Shown: positions 10,346 to 21,829 of the stretch, piece after piece
How the letters are laid out: each line of letters begins with the position of its first letter
Position numbering within the stretch: position 1 is the first letter of the stretch
From: Phyto melanocephala
Lineage: Eukaryota > Arthropoda > Insecta > Diptera > Rhinophoridae
Assembly (NCBI GenBank): GCA_941918925.1
Contig: OW799234.1
Coordinates: forward strand, 63,158,968 to 63,222,967
Length of the DNA stretch: 64,000 bases
Reading direction: 5' to 3'
The notes under the pieces: model-generated
Databases searched by the model: none
The model's input: only the letters and a program-made list of their open reading frames with translations
What the model was told of the DNA's origin: nothing
Translations under genes and position numbers: made by a program

Positions 10346-11721
10346 AAGCATACTGCTAACCTTGATCTTGCTTTTATAATACACACGATTAACTTAAAGC
10401 ACCTACAATCTTTAACAAAAAAAAAAAAAAAAACCAGGGTGTTTAATTAAACTATTAATACATCCGGTTGTTAACGTTTTTCATGTTTAAATAAATACCG
10501 ACACACATATAAAGTTATTTTCCTATTTGTTAAACTAAATAGAAAAAATATGAATTTCTTTAATCACACTTATTAAAAACAAAACAACTTCCGCCGCAAT
10601 TAGAACAACTTAAAAAGAAAATAGTTTAGGCTGATCGCCAGCTAAATATTCAACTTAAAAAGAGAAACTTTTAGTGTCTTTTTTAAATTTCTTTTAATCT
10701 CCACATCAGATAGTTATTGAATGATATTTGTAATTTATTTATATTGTTTGCTTAAGTATCGTGTTCTATTCTGTATTATTCTTTTAGTCTTCGAACCAAA
10801 TCAAAATACAACAGAAAAAAAAAAGATTTTAAGTTTAAGAACTTAAAAACTATCGACTGATTTCTAAAACTAAATATTCACAAAAATATTTTCAAATGCA
10901 TTTAATTTGAATTTCAAATTACGTTTATCATGACACAAAGATTTGTTTTGTAAGATTAAAATTTTTTATTGACTCAACTTTTTAAGTCGTATTTAATGTA
11001 TTTATTTATTATACATTTGAAATTTAAATTTTGAAATTTTGTTAGCTTCTTTGTTATTAGTTTCTGTGATAATTAAATGTAGTCTCTATGACAGTCATAC
11101 ACGAAAACGTTAAAAGTTCTTTTTAATGATAAGCACTTCTTTTTTAACACTCATGTATAAAATTTAAGGTGTTTTAAAACAATATTGAACGGAGATTAGT
11201 GAAATGAGGTGAATTAATTAAGAAAACTAAAACAGCCAATATTAGGTTACACTACGCATCTTAGCTAATCTCGTATAAAAAAAAAATTAATTAAATTTTG
11301 CATAAAAACAATAAATTGGCAAGAGGATTAGGATGTCAGTCGCTAGAGATCGAAATCTTAATCGTACGTGCGAATTTTTTTTTTCTCAATATTATCTCAG
11401 TTGATAAGTATGTAGCGATGCCTATCGACACATTCTACCAAGAATGATAGAAACAAAGATTACGCAACGCGCGTGATTTCACGTAGGTTGACATTTATAT
11501 AATAAGTCATTTTGTTTTAGACGCCATCACTGATTTAAAAAAAATCCAGAATCTAGTTCGGAAGCTATCTGGAGTTTTGAATTATTTAATGGTATTTAGT
11601 AGTGTTAAACCGATTTTATAGTTGCTGGATATCTTGTGTTACTTTTATCTTTAAACAGTTTTGAAAAGATTTAGGAACTTGATTTAAGGGACTATAAATA
11701 ATACATATAAATAATAATAAA
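10346..11721. other. Unique A+T-rich DNA, no gene seen
   Basis: Mostly A+T-rich sequence, with A runs at 10417-10435 and T runs. A short stretch near 11445-11500 resembles one near 60965-61015 (both contain ATAGAAA.AAAGATTAC followed by G.GCG.ATGATTT-like sequence), hinting at an unrecognised old repeat. Nothing codes for a known protein. Confidence 0.5.
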
Positions 11722-12178
11722 TCTATATATATAAAACAGGATGTATGTATGTAACGTATAAACTCCAAAACGGCTGGACCGATTTTCAGCGAATCTTCAG
11801 AATTTCTAGGCGGGTGCACTGTGAAGTCTAATTTTTGATTTTCAGTTTGCGGGCGGAGGGGCGTGGCAAAATCCAATTTTCATATTGCACCACCAATGAC
11901 ATATACATTTTTCAAAACGAGATATGTAGTTCCGAAGATATTTACATAAAACCTCTGTTAATAATGATCCAATATCAAAATTTTAAAACCTTCGAAATGT
12001 TGCATTCAAAAATCCGAGTTTTCGGTTTATTTACAAAAAATATTTACAGCTCAATGAGCAAATGCAATTGAAACTTTAATTTGAAGGGCGTAAATTTCGT
12101 TAAAAGCTCAATTTAAATCGTGTGGTAATACAACACTAATGTTTGCTTAGCGCCAGCAACGCGGACCGGGTCAGCTAG
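11722..12178 (+). mobile_element. Non-autonomous Helitron
   Basis: Starts TCTATATATATAAAACAGG and ends GCGGACCGGGTCAGCTAG, inserted between A and T. This 3' end is the one shared by very common insect Helitrons. The interior has CTCCAAAACGGCTGGACCG and GGGCGGAGGGGCGTGGC but no coding sequence. It is 457 bp long, with no array comparable to that in the element at 5197. Confidence 0.88.
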
Positions 12179-14488
12179 TATGTCTTTATATTATCAGGCA
12201 GTTGAAAACCCTAAACTTTTGTGTACAAGTCTTGAGAAAAATAAAAGCAGTCGGGTTTTTTTTTACTTATATATCAGCAAATTATGAAATTATTTGTTGT
12301 TTTTTATACTCACATGTTTGCAAGCATGCGAGTTTATGCAACGTATCTTGACCTCAAGCTAAATAAACACAGATGTATTGATGTACTTTGTTCGAACCAC
12401 TGATAATACCCTTCACCATCATTACTAGTGAAGACCTAAATTTATAAATATATTTTGGTGGTTGATGGCTGCAAAGCTGTAATTAATATTTTGACCCATA
12501 TATCGGATATTTTGTTTTGGACGCCATTTTGGATTTTAACTTATTCACCATTTGCAAAGTCCTTTTGTTTAATACGAATATTGAGGGGGGTGAAATTGGT
12601 ACATTTTAAATTGCTAGATAAGACTCAGACAGCAAAAAAATTTTCGCCGTTTTGTAGTGACGACCATTTATTAAAATTTATTAAAATTTTTTTGTAGTAT
12701 TTTACACGCTGCCAGTCAATTTCTTTCCTTTAATATCCATATCGTTCTTGTCTATTGTCCACATGTAAAAGAAGTTGTAAAGACTACGGCTTGATTTCTG
12801 GTGTCTTTAGCATGTTTAAGAATTAATTAGAAGCTTTCATAAATTGATATTTAAAAAAAACTATATATTTTTAAATAGTATTTTTGCAAAATTTTTTAAG
12901 AATATCGCAAAAGGTATTTTGTACCTAAAAATACAACGTAGAGCAAAACATAGAGCAGAAAATTTGTGATTTTTGTGGTAAATATGTATGTATGTGGAAA
13001 AAAATAGAGGCCACTTGCTCATTTTTTTAGAAACTTTCAAAGCGATCGTCCTACATTGAAACAACCATTAATTTTCTGATGTTTTAAAAAGATTGATACC
13101 ACACAGTGGTCTGAGTGACATGTGGCGGTTTCTAAAAGTTAATTTCAACCGACTCCCCAAGTCAACGGTTTTCAGAACATATGCACTGTCCTAAAAAGAT
13201 CACTCATAAAAAAACATTTTAAAAATACTCACATTATTTACACTCATACTACCACTAATTATAGGTCAATCAATTTTTGAAAATTATTAAAAAGCCTAAC
13301 CCATTTGTTGCTACTAACTGCAAGAGAATAAATAACAATTTGTTTTTTATGTAATACTTAAATAAAAATCTTTAAAATAAATCTTGTCAAATAACTTAAT
13401 ACACATACATAAGTACGATACATGTGTTGGTATAAGCTGCTTGTACTCGCTGGTTAATTATGTTACTTATAGAAACTTAAATTTTATTAAAAAGCAAAGA
13501 GAACAATTTTATTATTATTTCACATTGGGCGTGTATTTAAATATGTTTTTAATGAACTAGATACAAAATTGCTCATACAACGAGATACATTGTCCGATAC
13601 AGAGATAAATTAATAAAAAAAAACTAATAGAAATAAATATAAAACGTCATCCTCCTTTATGGTAATATTTTTGCAAATGTGTGTGTTTGTGTACATGTAT
13701 TGGGTATTTAAAAACTTATTGACATTTGACCTTTTCACAATGGCAATGAGTAGGAAAAGCTAGTAAACCAGCTATAACGAATGAATAAACCCACAAAAAT
13801 AAAACTAAATTTAAATCTCCAACCTATTAAAAGTGCACTAGACTCGTTTGCACAACAACACAATGACGAGTAGCATGAAACATTAGATTGTGCAGCAGTT
13901 CTTCACATGCCGCTGCTGATGCCACTGAAACAGCCTGGCTGACTGTTTGTCTTGTTGCCTGTGTAGATTTTGTCGAATGGCCAAACTAGGCAGCAGCATT
14001 TAAAAATTGAAAGTGAACAAATTTTGTTTAAATTTTTTTTGTTTTATTTTTGTTGGGGTTTTTGGTGCTTTTTGTGAGAATTTGCAAAACCCGTTTATTA
14101 GCCAAATTTGGGTTTAACCACCAACACACAATCAACCCAAAATTACCGCCACTAACCACTTATTTCTCTTTAAAAATAGAATACAATAACTATAACAAAC
14201 CGAACCAACGACCAACCGAATAGTTCATTGTAGACACACACACACACTCGCAATGACTGTATATGTGATGCAGAAAAATCAGCATAAAACCAGACAGACA
14301 GCAATCCAAGTCATATAGTCAGTTGGTTAGTCAGTATGGCAGCCAGAACGAGCCCAACCTTTATTTATTTATTTATTTTTTTTTTGTTGTTGTTAGTCAG
14401 TGCGAGTTGTGCCTTTATTTGCAATAACAAAATTTTCCACTTAATAAAAGAAGAAGTTTAAAGGAATTAAAAGAACAATGCCAGAAAC
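12179..14488. other. Mostly unique DNA, no gene seen
   Basis: No protein homology is recognised. The part from about 13850 to 14420 is less A+T-rich, with CAGCAG/GCTGCTG and CAACAACA words and a CA run at 14225-14236, as is common near fly promoters and untranslated regions. A run TTTATTTATTTATTT occurs at 14362. A stretch near 13105-13175 has weak similarity to the family A 5' block and is too short to call. Confidence 0.45.
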
Positions 14489-14573
14489 CTAGAGTTTATC
14501 CCAGGGCAACGAAAATTTTATGTGGAAAACAATGCTCTTCAGGTCACCATCATAAACGGCGAGGCCTGTAAAT
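14489..14573 (-). CDS. Possible terminal exon of an unknown gene
   Basis: On the minus strand a pyrimidine-rich splice acceptor (ATATTTTTTTAG) is followed by an open stretch in one frame, reading FTGLAVYDGDLK...FSLPWDKL and ending in TAG at 14489-14491. Its base composition is clearly less A+T-rich than the surroundings. The open frame needs two bases from an upstream exon. It therefore does not join directly to the candidate exon at 16709-16801, which ends in phase 0, and another exon would have to lie between them. No protein family is recognised from 27 residues, and chance cannot be excluded. Confidence 0.25.
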
Positions 14574-15009
14574 CTAAAAAAATATTATTTGCATGAACGA
14601 TCTTAGGGCAAGACTTTAAGTGAGAAAGATGGCATGATTTTGCAAGATTTTACGATTTGATCACTGTTGCCTTATTTTATGATTCTCTGAATTCTCAGGT
14701 CTGTTCAAATTTGCCGCTAACGAGTGATCTTCTTAAAATCATTAAATCCAGACCAATTCTTACATTTGAGGCTGTATATCAGGGATAAATCGTTAAAATT
14801 TCTCCATGCCGCTGACTTTTTTGTCGATCGGATAAACTGTCAAACAACCAGCGGTTTAAAAAATAAACAATAGCCGATAAAATGGTTGATATATCTTATG
14901 ACTTTAATATTTATGTTTGCGTGAAGAAAATGTAATGTTTTTTTTTCCTATTTGTACTGGTTTTGACAAGAGCGTACTGTTTTTTTTTTCAATTTCAAAG
15001 CTACACTAA
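14574..15009. other. Unique DNA, no gene seen
   Basis: No open frame or repeat was recognised. If the exon at 14489 is real, this would be intron. Confidence 0.45.
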
Positions 15010-15356
15010 CCCTGCAGATAACGCGACTAGTCCATATACGCATGCAAAGTATACTCTGTAATAGACTAGGACTAATCCAAAGATAACCCAAAAGTATGGA
15101 GAAAACATGGTCGATTTAACATTACGATGTCCTAGGGCTGGACCATACACCCATCGGAGTAGTCTTAAAACTACTCTTTGTCAGTACTCGATGGAGCATC
15201 TACACGACCATTATACACGTTTTGACAACAATATATGTAATCGTTAAAACACGAACACTTGTCGTTTAACTTCAATCTGACTGCATAACATAGGACCATG
15301 TTGTAAGTAGTCCATTTAGCTAAAATGGACCACGTAGTCCAATATTATCTGTAGGG
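15010..15356. mobile_element. MITE with CCCTGCAGATAA ends
   Basis: Terminal inverted repeats are CCCTGCAGATAA at 15010-15021 and TTATCTGTAGGG at 15345-15356, one mismatch. Inside the ends, several copies of AGTCC/GGACT words occur in both orientations (GACTAGTCC, GTAGTCC, TAGTCC), typical sub-terminal transposase-binding repeats. The element is 347 bp with no coding sequence. No clear target duplication was seen and the superfamily is not assigned. Confidence 0.6.
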
Positions 15357-16708
15357 AAGTGGACGTAGGAACAGCTTTAATATTTGTTGGCTATAAACTT
15401 TATTTTATTAGGGTTTATCGGAACAACTGCCATGCCAGCTCCAATTTTTTGGAATTAAACTAATATAAATAATTTTTTTTTATTTTTTGTGATTTAAACA
15501 ATAGTTTTTCCCACACCCATTTTATGCAAAATTAGTGCAAAATGTTTTCATTCTTTTAAATGGGCATTTTTCAAATGCATGCAGAAAACCGTTTAATAAA
15601 ACAATAAAAAAGTGATGCAAAACTACAGTGAGCCAACCAACATTGCAACAAATACATGTAAATAAAATATATTTAAGGAAAAAAAAAAAACAATTAAATA
15701 TAAAACTTAAACTTTGATATTTTTAGAAAAACCAAAACAACAGCTTCAAATCAGAAATGTTATATTTAATATAAAATGAAAAAAGTTGCTGAAAAGTTTA
15801 ACAAACTTTAAAATTTTCATAGCGAAACCCAAAAACTTAAAATTCAGCAAAAACTCAACAATGACAAGTGAAAAGACAATGACTATTAATAAAAAAAATA
15901 TATTTTTATTGATCTTTTCTAAAGAAATCTATAACAATAACAATAATAAATTTTTTTTTTAAATTTTTAGTTAAAAACAACGATATTTGATTGCAACTTT
16001 TGACAAATGATATGAAAAGAATTATTAATTGTTATTTAAGTTATTAATGTTATTTAAATGTCTAAAGTTGTGAAAATACAAAATTCAGGTAGGAGAGTAA
16101 CAAGCTACCAAATGCCTTTAGCCCATATTTGTGTTAGTAAATCATTCATTAATGTCATTTATAGACAATAAAAATATAATTTTACATTTGATTTTAGCTT
16201 TATGTTTTTTCCTACAAATTGTTGTCATTATGAGCATTGAAATCATCATTATTATTAAGAGCCACCAAGTGATTCTGTCGTACATATTTTAAAATCGACA
16301 CACACATTCACACGTGATGATTATTATTTTGTTAGCAAACTATAGAAATAACAACAACTTTAACAAAAAAACTGACTAAAACTCGTAAAAAGATAAAATA
16401 AAAAAAATAGTCATTAAATACACCACCATTTGAGGGGTATTTGTGAAAAAAATACTCATAATCGTATACAACGAAAATATGGCCAAGAAAAACATTAATT
16501 TTATCTTGCTTAGCAGGTACTGATGCGAAAAAGACCCGTTTCGTATCGAAAACACGTAAAGAAAACAACAACAACAACAAAAACTCTAATCGTTCTATTA
16601 CCGGTGATATTAATTCGCAAAATAGTTAACGAGTAGTATGTGTGTGTAATTAAGCAATGGTTTTATTAATAGGTTTATTAATTAATTCAAAATTAACGGA
16701 ATACTCAC
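15357..16708. other. Unique A+T-rich DNA, no gene seen
   Basis: Nothing recognised. If the exon at 16709-16801 is real, this would be its first intron on the minus strand. Confidence 0.45.
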
Positions 16709-16801
16709 CATTGTGTTAATTTTAAATGTAAGGCCCTTGTTTTGGAAAACTAGAGTTACAAAAAAAATAATAAATACAAAAGTACACCAAATTGTCGACA
16801 T
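16709..16801 (-). CDS. Candidate first coding exon: signal peptide plus splice donor
   Basis: Read on the minus strand, an ATG at 16801-16799 in a favourable insect context (TTTAAA before ATG) opens a frame of 31 codons beginning MSTIWCTFVFIIFFVTLVFQ. This is a textbook signal peptide: a short polar start, about 14 hydrophobic residues, then QNKG. The open stretch ends at ATG|GTGAGTATT, a very good splice donor in phase 0. Many fly secreted proteins (for example DUF1091 family members) have exactly such a short signal-peptide first exon, but no family can be assigned from this exon alone. The next exon was not identified with confidence; a weak candidate lies at 14489-14573. It could also be a chance combination in A+T-rich DNA. 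Confidence 0.4.
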
Positions 16802-17061
16802 TTTAAAAATGATTTGGTTGAAAGGCCCAATTCTCATCGCTGAATGAAAGCGATGGCCTGAGATTGCTTCTTTGTAGATCTGTGATTTCAAAAGATCCCA
16901 CTTAAATTATGGGCAGGGTCAAAGCGCGCTATCGTATGTCTAATTTACATAATTCATCGAAGGATAACCGTACATAAATCGTTAATGCACCACGTTTCTT
17001 GTGGTAGCTAAACACTGTGCAACACGATTACACAATCTGTTATTTTAAAAGCCTTCAGAGA

Positions 17062-17545
17062 AAAGTGAACAAGGGTATATAAGGTCTGTCGTTCCGTGTG
17101 AAATTTCTACAATTTTCATCTCCGACCTGATTAAGCGTTGTCAGTGTGTCCGTCTGACCGTCTGTCCATGTGAATGTTGAAATCAACTTTTTGAAGCCTC
17201 CCGACATCGCCTGGACCCGCGTGAGATATTGAAATATTAGAAATATTCGAGAGCAGATCGATATTAAAAATTAGAAAATTTGGTATATAAACAACTGAGA
17301 TATGAGGAAAACCCAACAACCAGCTCGATTTTTTTTTAACAAAAACAACTTATGTACAATAAATACATACAAACGTGGTATACTGGTCAGAGTGGCATTG
17401 AATACCAGCTGAGCAAAAAATTTTTTTTTTATATATTTTTATTGAGATGAATAGTGATACAAACAATTGTTATTGCATGACTAAACGTTGTGAAGGGTAG
17501 ATATATAAGATTCGGCACGGCAGAATCTAGCACTTTTACTTGTAA
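17062..17545 (+). mobile_element. Family A stem-loop repeat, diverged copy
   Basis: This begins at the right arm of the 5' hairpin (GAACAAGGGTATATAAGG). It carries the GTCTGTCCATGTG block, AACAACTGAGATATGAGG and a shortened A/T tract. It ends GTTGTGAAGGGTAGATATATAAG, then ATTCGGCACGGCAGAAT (one mismatch in the stem), then CTTTTACTTGT. It is more diverged than the copies at 21010 and 46399, so probably older. Confidence 0.8.
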
Positions 17546-17954
17546 TTTGTTGGTTGCATAGTGTGTAGCCAATTTCACGTTGCATTATAGGGTTCAAAAA
17601 TATGAAAATATTTTGATTTTTATCTGGTTAGATTGATGTTGGTTTTATAAGACATGTTTTATATCACTTTTTATTGTTATACTCACCTCCAAACAAATGG
17701 TGTGGGTGTATATTAATTTTGTCATTTCTTTTGAAATACATCGAAATATTAACTTTAGACTCTTAAATGCATATTTTCTTAGTCCTGGTTTCATTTTAGG
17801 ACAATCTAGCAATGTTGGTCCGTCGTATCTTTAGGACATCGGTTAAAACACAAGGTTGTCTAAACATAAAATGTTAAAATTTCACTAATATATTTATTAA
17901 GTAAGAAAAGTAAATTTATCTGAAATTGAAAAGTTTATCTCGCACAGTGTAATA

Positions 17955-19218
17955 TTAACCCTCTAATGCCACATTTCTTGTTCGACCTGAAAAAAATCAT
18001 ATTAAAGTAATTTAAGGGTCGGAAACACGAATCTGAAGTCAGTTTTGTTATTTGGGTACTCGTTTACATTTTACAGGTAAAAATTTATAGTCCGCCTTGA
18101 GGCAGTGTCGGGCATTTACGTGGTAATTCAAACAACTTATATGATTTTGAAAAAAAAACACTTTAGTGTTTAAAATTTATTGTTTTTCTTTTGAATAAAT
18201 GGTCACAGTTTTATTGGTAAACTAAATGTTGTTGTGAAAATTAAAAAAACAATTTTTTGTGGTTGAGTTGCATAGATTAATTTTACATTTTTCACAAAAA
18301 GCTTGCGTTTCTGACTTGCAACCTGGCTTTTTGCAAATTTTTTTACCAGATCGGTCCAAAAAAGTACACCAATGCCCAAATTGATCGTAACGAACATTAT
18401 TAGTTGGAAATTTTCTTCTTCAAGTTGAACTTCTCTATATCGATTTTTATCACGAGTGTGCTTAGCTGAAGACACTAAAGGAACAGATTCAGCAGAAGAA
18501 ATATTTTCTGGGTCACCTTGTTCAAGATCAGTAATATTAGAAATATTCAGGCTACTATTTATGGCGTTTGTCAAAAGTTCAGGTGAATTAAGGAAGCGCT
18601 CTATTTCTATTTCGTCTGCAGGGCAAAGAAAATCCGGATCATCCATGTCATATCCGTCAAAATCACTTTCACTTTTTTCATCACCACTTTCATTATCCGA
18701 TGGATAGCTCTCTATAAAGGCCAAAATCTCCTCTTCAGTCATTTTGAGAGCTTTTTTTGACGATTGTCTTCCATTTTTACTGTAATGTTTTATAATATGT
18801 AAAAATTTTTAAATAAATGCCCCAGTCCGCCTGTAGACTGGTTAAGCAAAAACATCGTAACCAAGCTCCAAAAAGTTTGCTTATAAAAAGAAAGTATTTT
18901 TACTTTAAGTTAAAGAATAAATTACTTACCAGATATTTTTTCAATTCCATCGAACACTTCAAGTATTTTTTTTTTGATGTACAAGATTCACTCTTTTCAC
19001 AAACAATTTAAAATGACCAGTAACGTTTAAATTCAAATTCACATTGATATTTCTGTCAAACCAATTGAGGTTTTGCCATAGATTAAAAAATTTTTTTAAA
19101 AAATAAAGCTTAACTTACACTTTGATTAGTTATTTAATAAAATATTGTACAAAATAAAACCTTTATAACGGTTCATGTAAACCCCGTCTAGAGGCGGGCC
19201 TAAGCATTAGAGGGTTAA
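17955..19218 (-). mobile_element. piggyBac-family deletion derivative with TTAA target
   Basis: The outermost bases are TTAA on both sides (17955-17958, 19215-19218). The terminal inverted repeats are CCCTCTAATGC (17959 onward) and GCATTAGAGGG (ending 19214). The element proper is 1256 bp, about half an autonomous piggyBac. The flanking DNA on the two sides joins into one family B repeat, which independently confirms the borders. The interior keeps only the two extremities of the transposase gene (next entry). Confidence 0.9.
18203..18742 (-). pseudogene. piggyBac transposase, N- and C-terminal parts only
   Basis: The frame starts at the ATG 18742-18740 with MTEEEILAFIE. Its first ~110 residues are strongly acidic (runs such as SDNESGDEKSESDFDG), the usual N-terminus of piggyBac transposases. 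The DDD catalytic core is missing. After a frameshift, at about 18345 down to the stop at 18222-18224, the minus strand encodes the family's cysteine-rich C-terminal domain: ICKKPGCKSETQAFCEKC, then KINLC and NCF. That domain helps bind the element ends in this family. The copy cannot be an active transposase. Confidence 0.85.
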
Positions 19219-19490
19219 GTTTACTAAATTTTTCAAACGTTATAAAGCCTACAAAATTAGATGTACGATGCTGAAATTTCGCAAATATGTACAGCGTTTT
19301 CTTCAATATTATTGAAGAAGCGGAAAACAAATATGATACGTCCGCTTTAGGACCTACTCTTCACGAAACGCTTATCCAATTTCTTTTTCCGATGATTTGC
19401 TATTCCCACTTTATTGTGGTACAAAAGTACCACACAATATTGGTGGTCAGTATCCAAGATTCGGCACAGCGGAACATAAACTCCTAACTT

Positions 19491-19730
19491 TTTATTTCTG
19501 GCGATTGTTCTGGCAATGTTCAATGCAAATACAAAGAGAAGAAATGATGTTGCATTTATGGTTAAGTTGTTGTTTCCATGTGTATGTGTATCTAAATATG
19601 CAACGTATAAGAATAACGTGTTGCATAAAAGGTTGCAATGTGTGTACCTACCATTATTGCATTCACTATGCAACAATATGTCATTCACGTCTGCATCGTT
19701 CAAAGCTATTGAACATTTGGTTATTAACGA
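19491..19730. other. Spacer, nothing recognised
   Basis: No repeat or coding sequence was identified. The two overlapping frames of about 120 codons on opposite strands show no family resemblance. Confidence 0.4.
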
Positions 19731-19989
19731 TATATCTGTGGCTTGGAGCTAAAAGGGCCAATGTCACTTTTTTACTCTTTTAAGTTAATCATTGCATTAG
19801 ATTTGTTTTCTTGCTCTATTTGATTATGGTAAAACAGCTTAAGTCATACTTAACCCAGAACAGTTTCATAAATAAAATGCTGGCCAATGTCACTATGAAA
19901 TCACATATAAAAGTCAAAGTTCAATTCAAATTTTCACAAAAGTAAATATTTTGACATTGGCCTTTTTAGCTCCAAGCCACAGATATAGC
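19731..19989 (+). mobile_element. MITE, TATCTGTGGCTTGG family, copy 1
   Basis: Long terminal inverted repeats: TATCTGTGGCTTGGAGCTAA...GGCCAATGTCA at the left and the inverse at the right, about 35 bp each. The interior includes TGGTAAAACAGCTTAAGTC and GCTGGCCAATGTCACTATG. A second copy in the opposite orientation lies at 57143-57402 and shows where both ends fall. TA on each side may be the target duplication. No coding sequence. Confidence 0.8.
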
Positions 19990-21009
19990 GTACCCCTGTA
20001 ATAATGATAAAAACATCAACACTGATAACTTAGAAGACAGCTCCGTTCATATATTGTTATTAACCATTTTACTGAAGATAACTTTTGCTTCAAATTTTAA
20101 CTATTCTCTTAAATGTTTCGAAACCATTCAACGACAAATGGCCTTTATTATAGTCATTGACTTGGGGCTCCTGCATCTTTTATCCAAGTTTCCGTTCTAA
20201 ACTTTGCTGAGTTAAATTAATTTGAAACTCAAAATTATTAAAAATGTGAAGCGTACCCGCAATATTTTAAGGACTTTAGATGATCGCTTACCGATTTATA
20301 TTTGTCTACCAAGACAAGAAGAGACAAGTACTGGTTTTATATTCGAAAACTAAAGTCTAGCTAAAAAAAGAAGAGCTTTGCATATCTGTAAGGACCAGAA
20401 AATAAGTTAGTTTTAAAGTATGCACCTTTTAAATTATTTCTTTAAATGTGTGTTTTAGATCCTGCCATTTAGTATGAAATAGGCCATGAATGGAATGAGA
20501 GTAAGGACAACAAAACAACAAATCCATAAATATCATGTCCACTTAGGCAGATATCGGGAGATTTTTTAAAACTTTTGGTATACAAAAAAAAAATCGAAAA
20601 CTTTGCAAAACTCAATAAAATATTTATCTTGCATTTACTTTTTAGAGATAATTTTGTGTAAATGTTGTACAGGTGGTCCATCCGTGAGCTGTAATTTCGA
20701 CATACTTTTCCGAGCATTTCGGTCAGTATCTCACTAGTGGCAACTGAAACACCTTCAATCTAGAAATTTTGGCAACCTAGTACAAATATAGGACAGTCTT
20801 CACGTAATTCCACAAACAATTATACATTTAGGTCATATCGTATGTTTTGTGGAGGCTCACCAAACTCGCTTAATGGTATCGTGTATTGTGATAATGGCAA
20901 TATTCTGAACGTTTCTTTTTTGTTTGTGTTATTGGTTTGTACTAATAATTTGGTTTAGGTGTTTATAAATTCTACTTTTATTATTAATTGTAAAAAAAAA
21001 AATTTTTTT
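19990..21009. other. Unique DNA, no gene seen
   Basis: Open frames here are short and unrelated to known families. No inverted repeats were seen. Confidence 0.5.
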
Positions 21010-21829
21010 TATACCCTTCACACAGTGAGAAAGGGTATATATAGGTTTGTCATTCCGTGTGAAATTTCTAAAATTTTCATTTCCGACCCCATAAAGTATA
21101 TATTTTCTGAAAGCTCTGTCAGTCTGTCCGTCTGACCGTGTGTATGTTGAAATCATCTTTTTTAAGCCCCCCGACAGCGCTTGGGCCCGGGTGAGGTATT
21201 AAAATATCAGAAATATTCGGGAGTAGATCGGTGTTGAAAATCAGAAACATCGGTACATAAACAACTGAGATATGAGCAAAAACCCACGAACACCTCGATT
21301 TTTTTTCACAAAAACAACATTACAACAACAACATACATACATAAAAACGTGTATACTGGTTAGAGAAAACGTGGCATCGAATCCCAGCTGAGCCAAAAAA
21401 AATTTTTTTTTATTTTTTTAAAATTTTTTTTTTAATTTTTTTTTATTTTTTTTTTATTTTTTATTTAATATATTATTTATAGTTTTATTAAAATTTATTT
21501 TTTAATTTTTAATTTTTTTTTTAATTTTTTTTTTATTTTTTTTTGTTTTATATTTGTTATATATATTTTAATTATTTTTTTTTTTAATTTTTTTTTAATT
21601 ATTTTTTTAAATTTTTTTTTAAATTTTTTTTATTTGCTTTTTTTTTAACATACATACGTAAATTTATAACTTTACAATGGGATGTTTTTATATACGTATG
21701 TTTTTTATATGTATGTACGTATTTCATATGGGATGAATGGTGATACAAACTACTGTTATTGCATGACTACACGTTGTGAAGGGTATATAAGATTCGGCAC
21801 GGCCGAATATAGCGCTTTTACTTGTTTTA
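21010..21829 (+). mobile_element. Family A stem-loop repeat, complete copy
   Basis: A good reference copy of the family. It has the 5' hairpin ATACCCTTCACACAGTGAGA / AAAGGGTATAT, GTCATTCCGTGTGAAATTTC, AAAGTATATATTTTCTGAAAG, the CAGTCTGTCCGTCTGACCG block, AACAACTGAGATATGAGC, and ACTGGTTAGAG..CGAATCCCAGCTGAGCC. A T-tract of about 230 bp (21400-21645) follows, then GATGAATGGTGATACAAAC, GTTGTGAAGGGTATATAAG, the stem-loop, and GCGCTTTTACTTGTT. T residues flank both ends. Confidence 0.9.

Larger units (their letters stand above)
17672..19490 (+). mobile_element. Family B repeat, old copy split by piggyBac
   Basis: Positions 17672-17954 match the 5' part of family B (ATACTCACCTCCAAACAAATGGTGTGGGTGTATAT, then TCGAAATATTAA, GGTCCGTCG, CTCGCACAGTGTA). 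Positions 19219-19490 continue it exactly where the copies at 37595 and 58256 continue (ATAAAGCCTACAAAATTAGATG.., then GTACAAAAGTACC..), down to AAGATTCGGCACAGCGGAACATAA and CTCCTAACTT. The piggyBac derivative 17959-19214 interrupts it at a TTAA. The copy is short and diverged. Confidence 0.75.
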
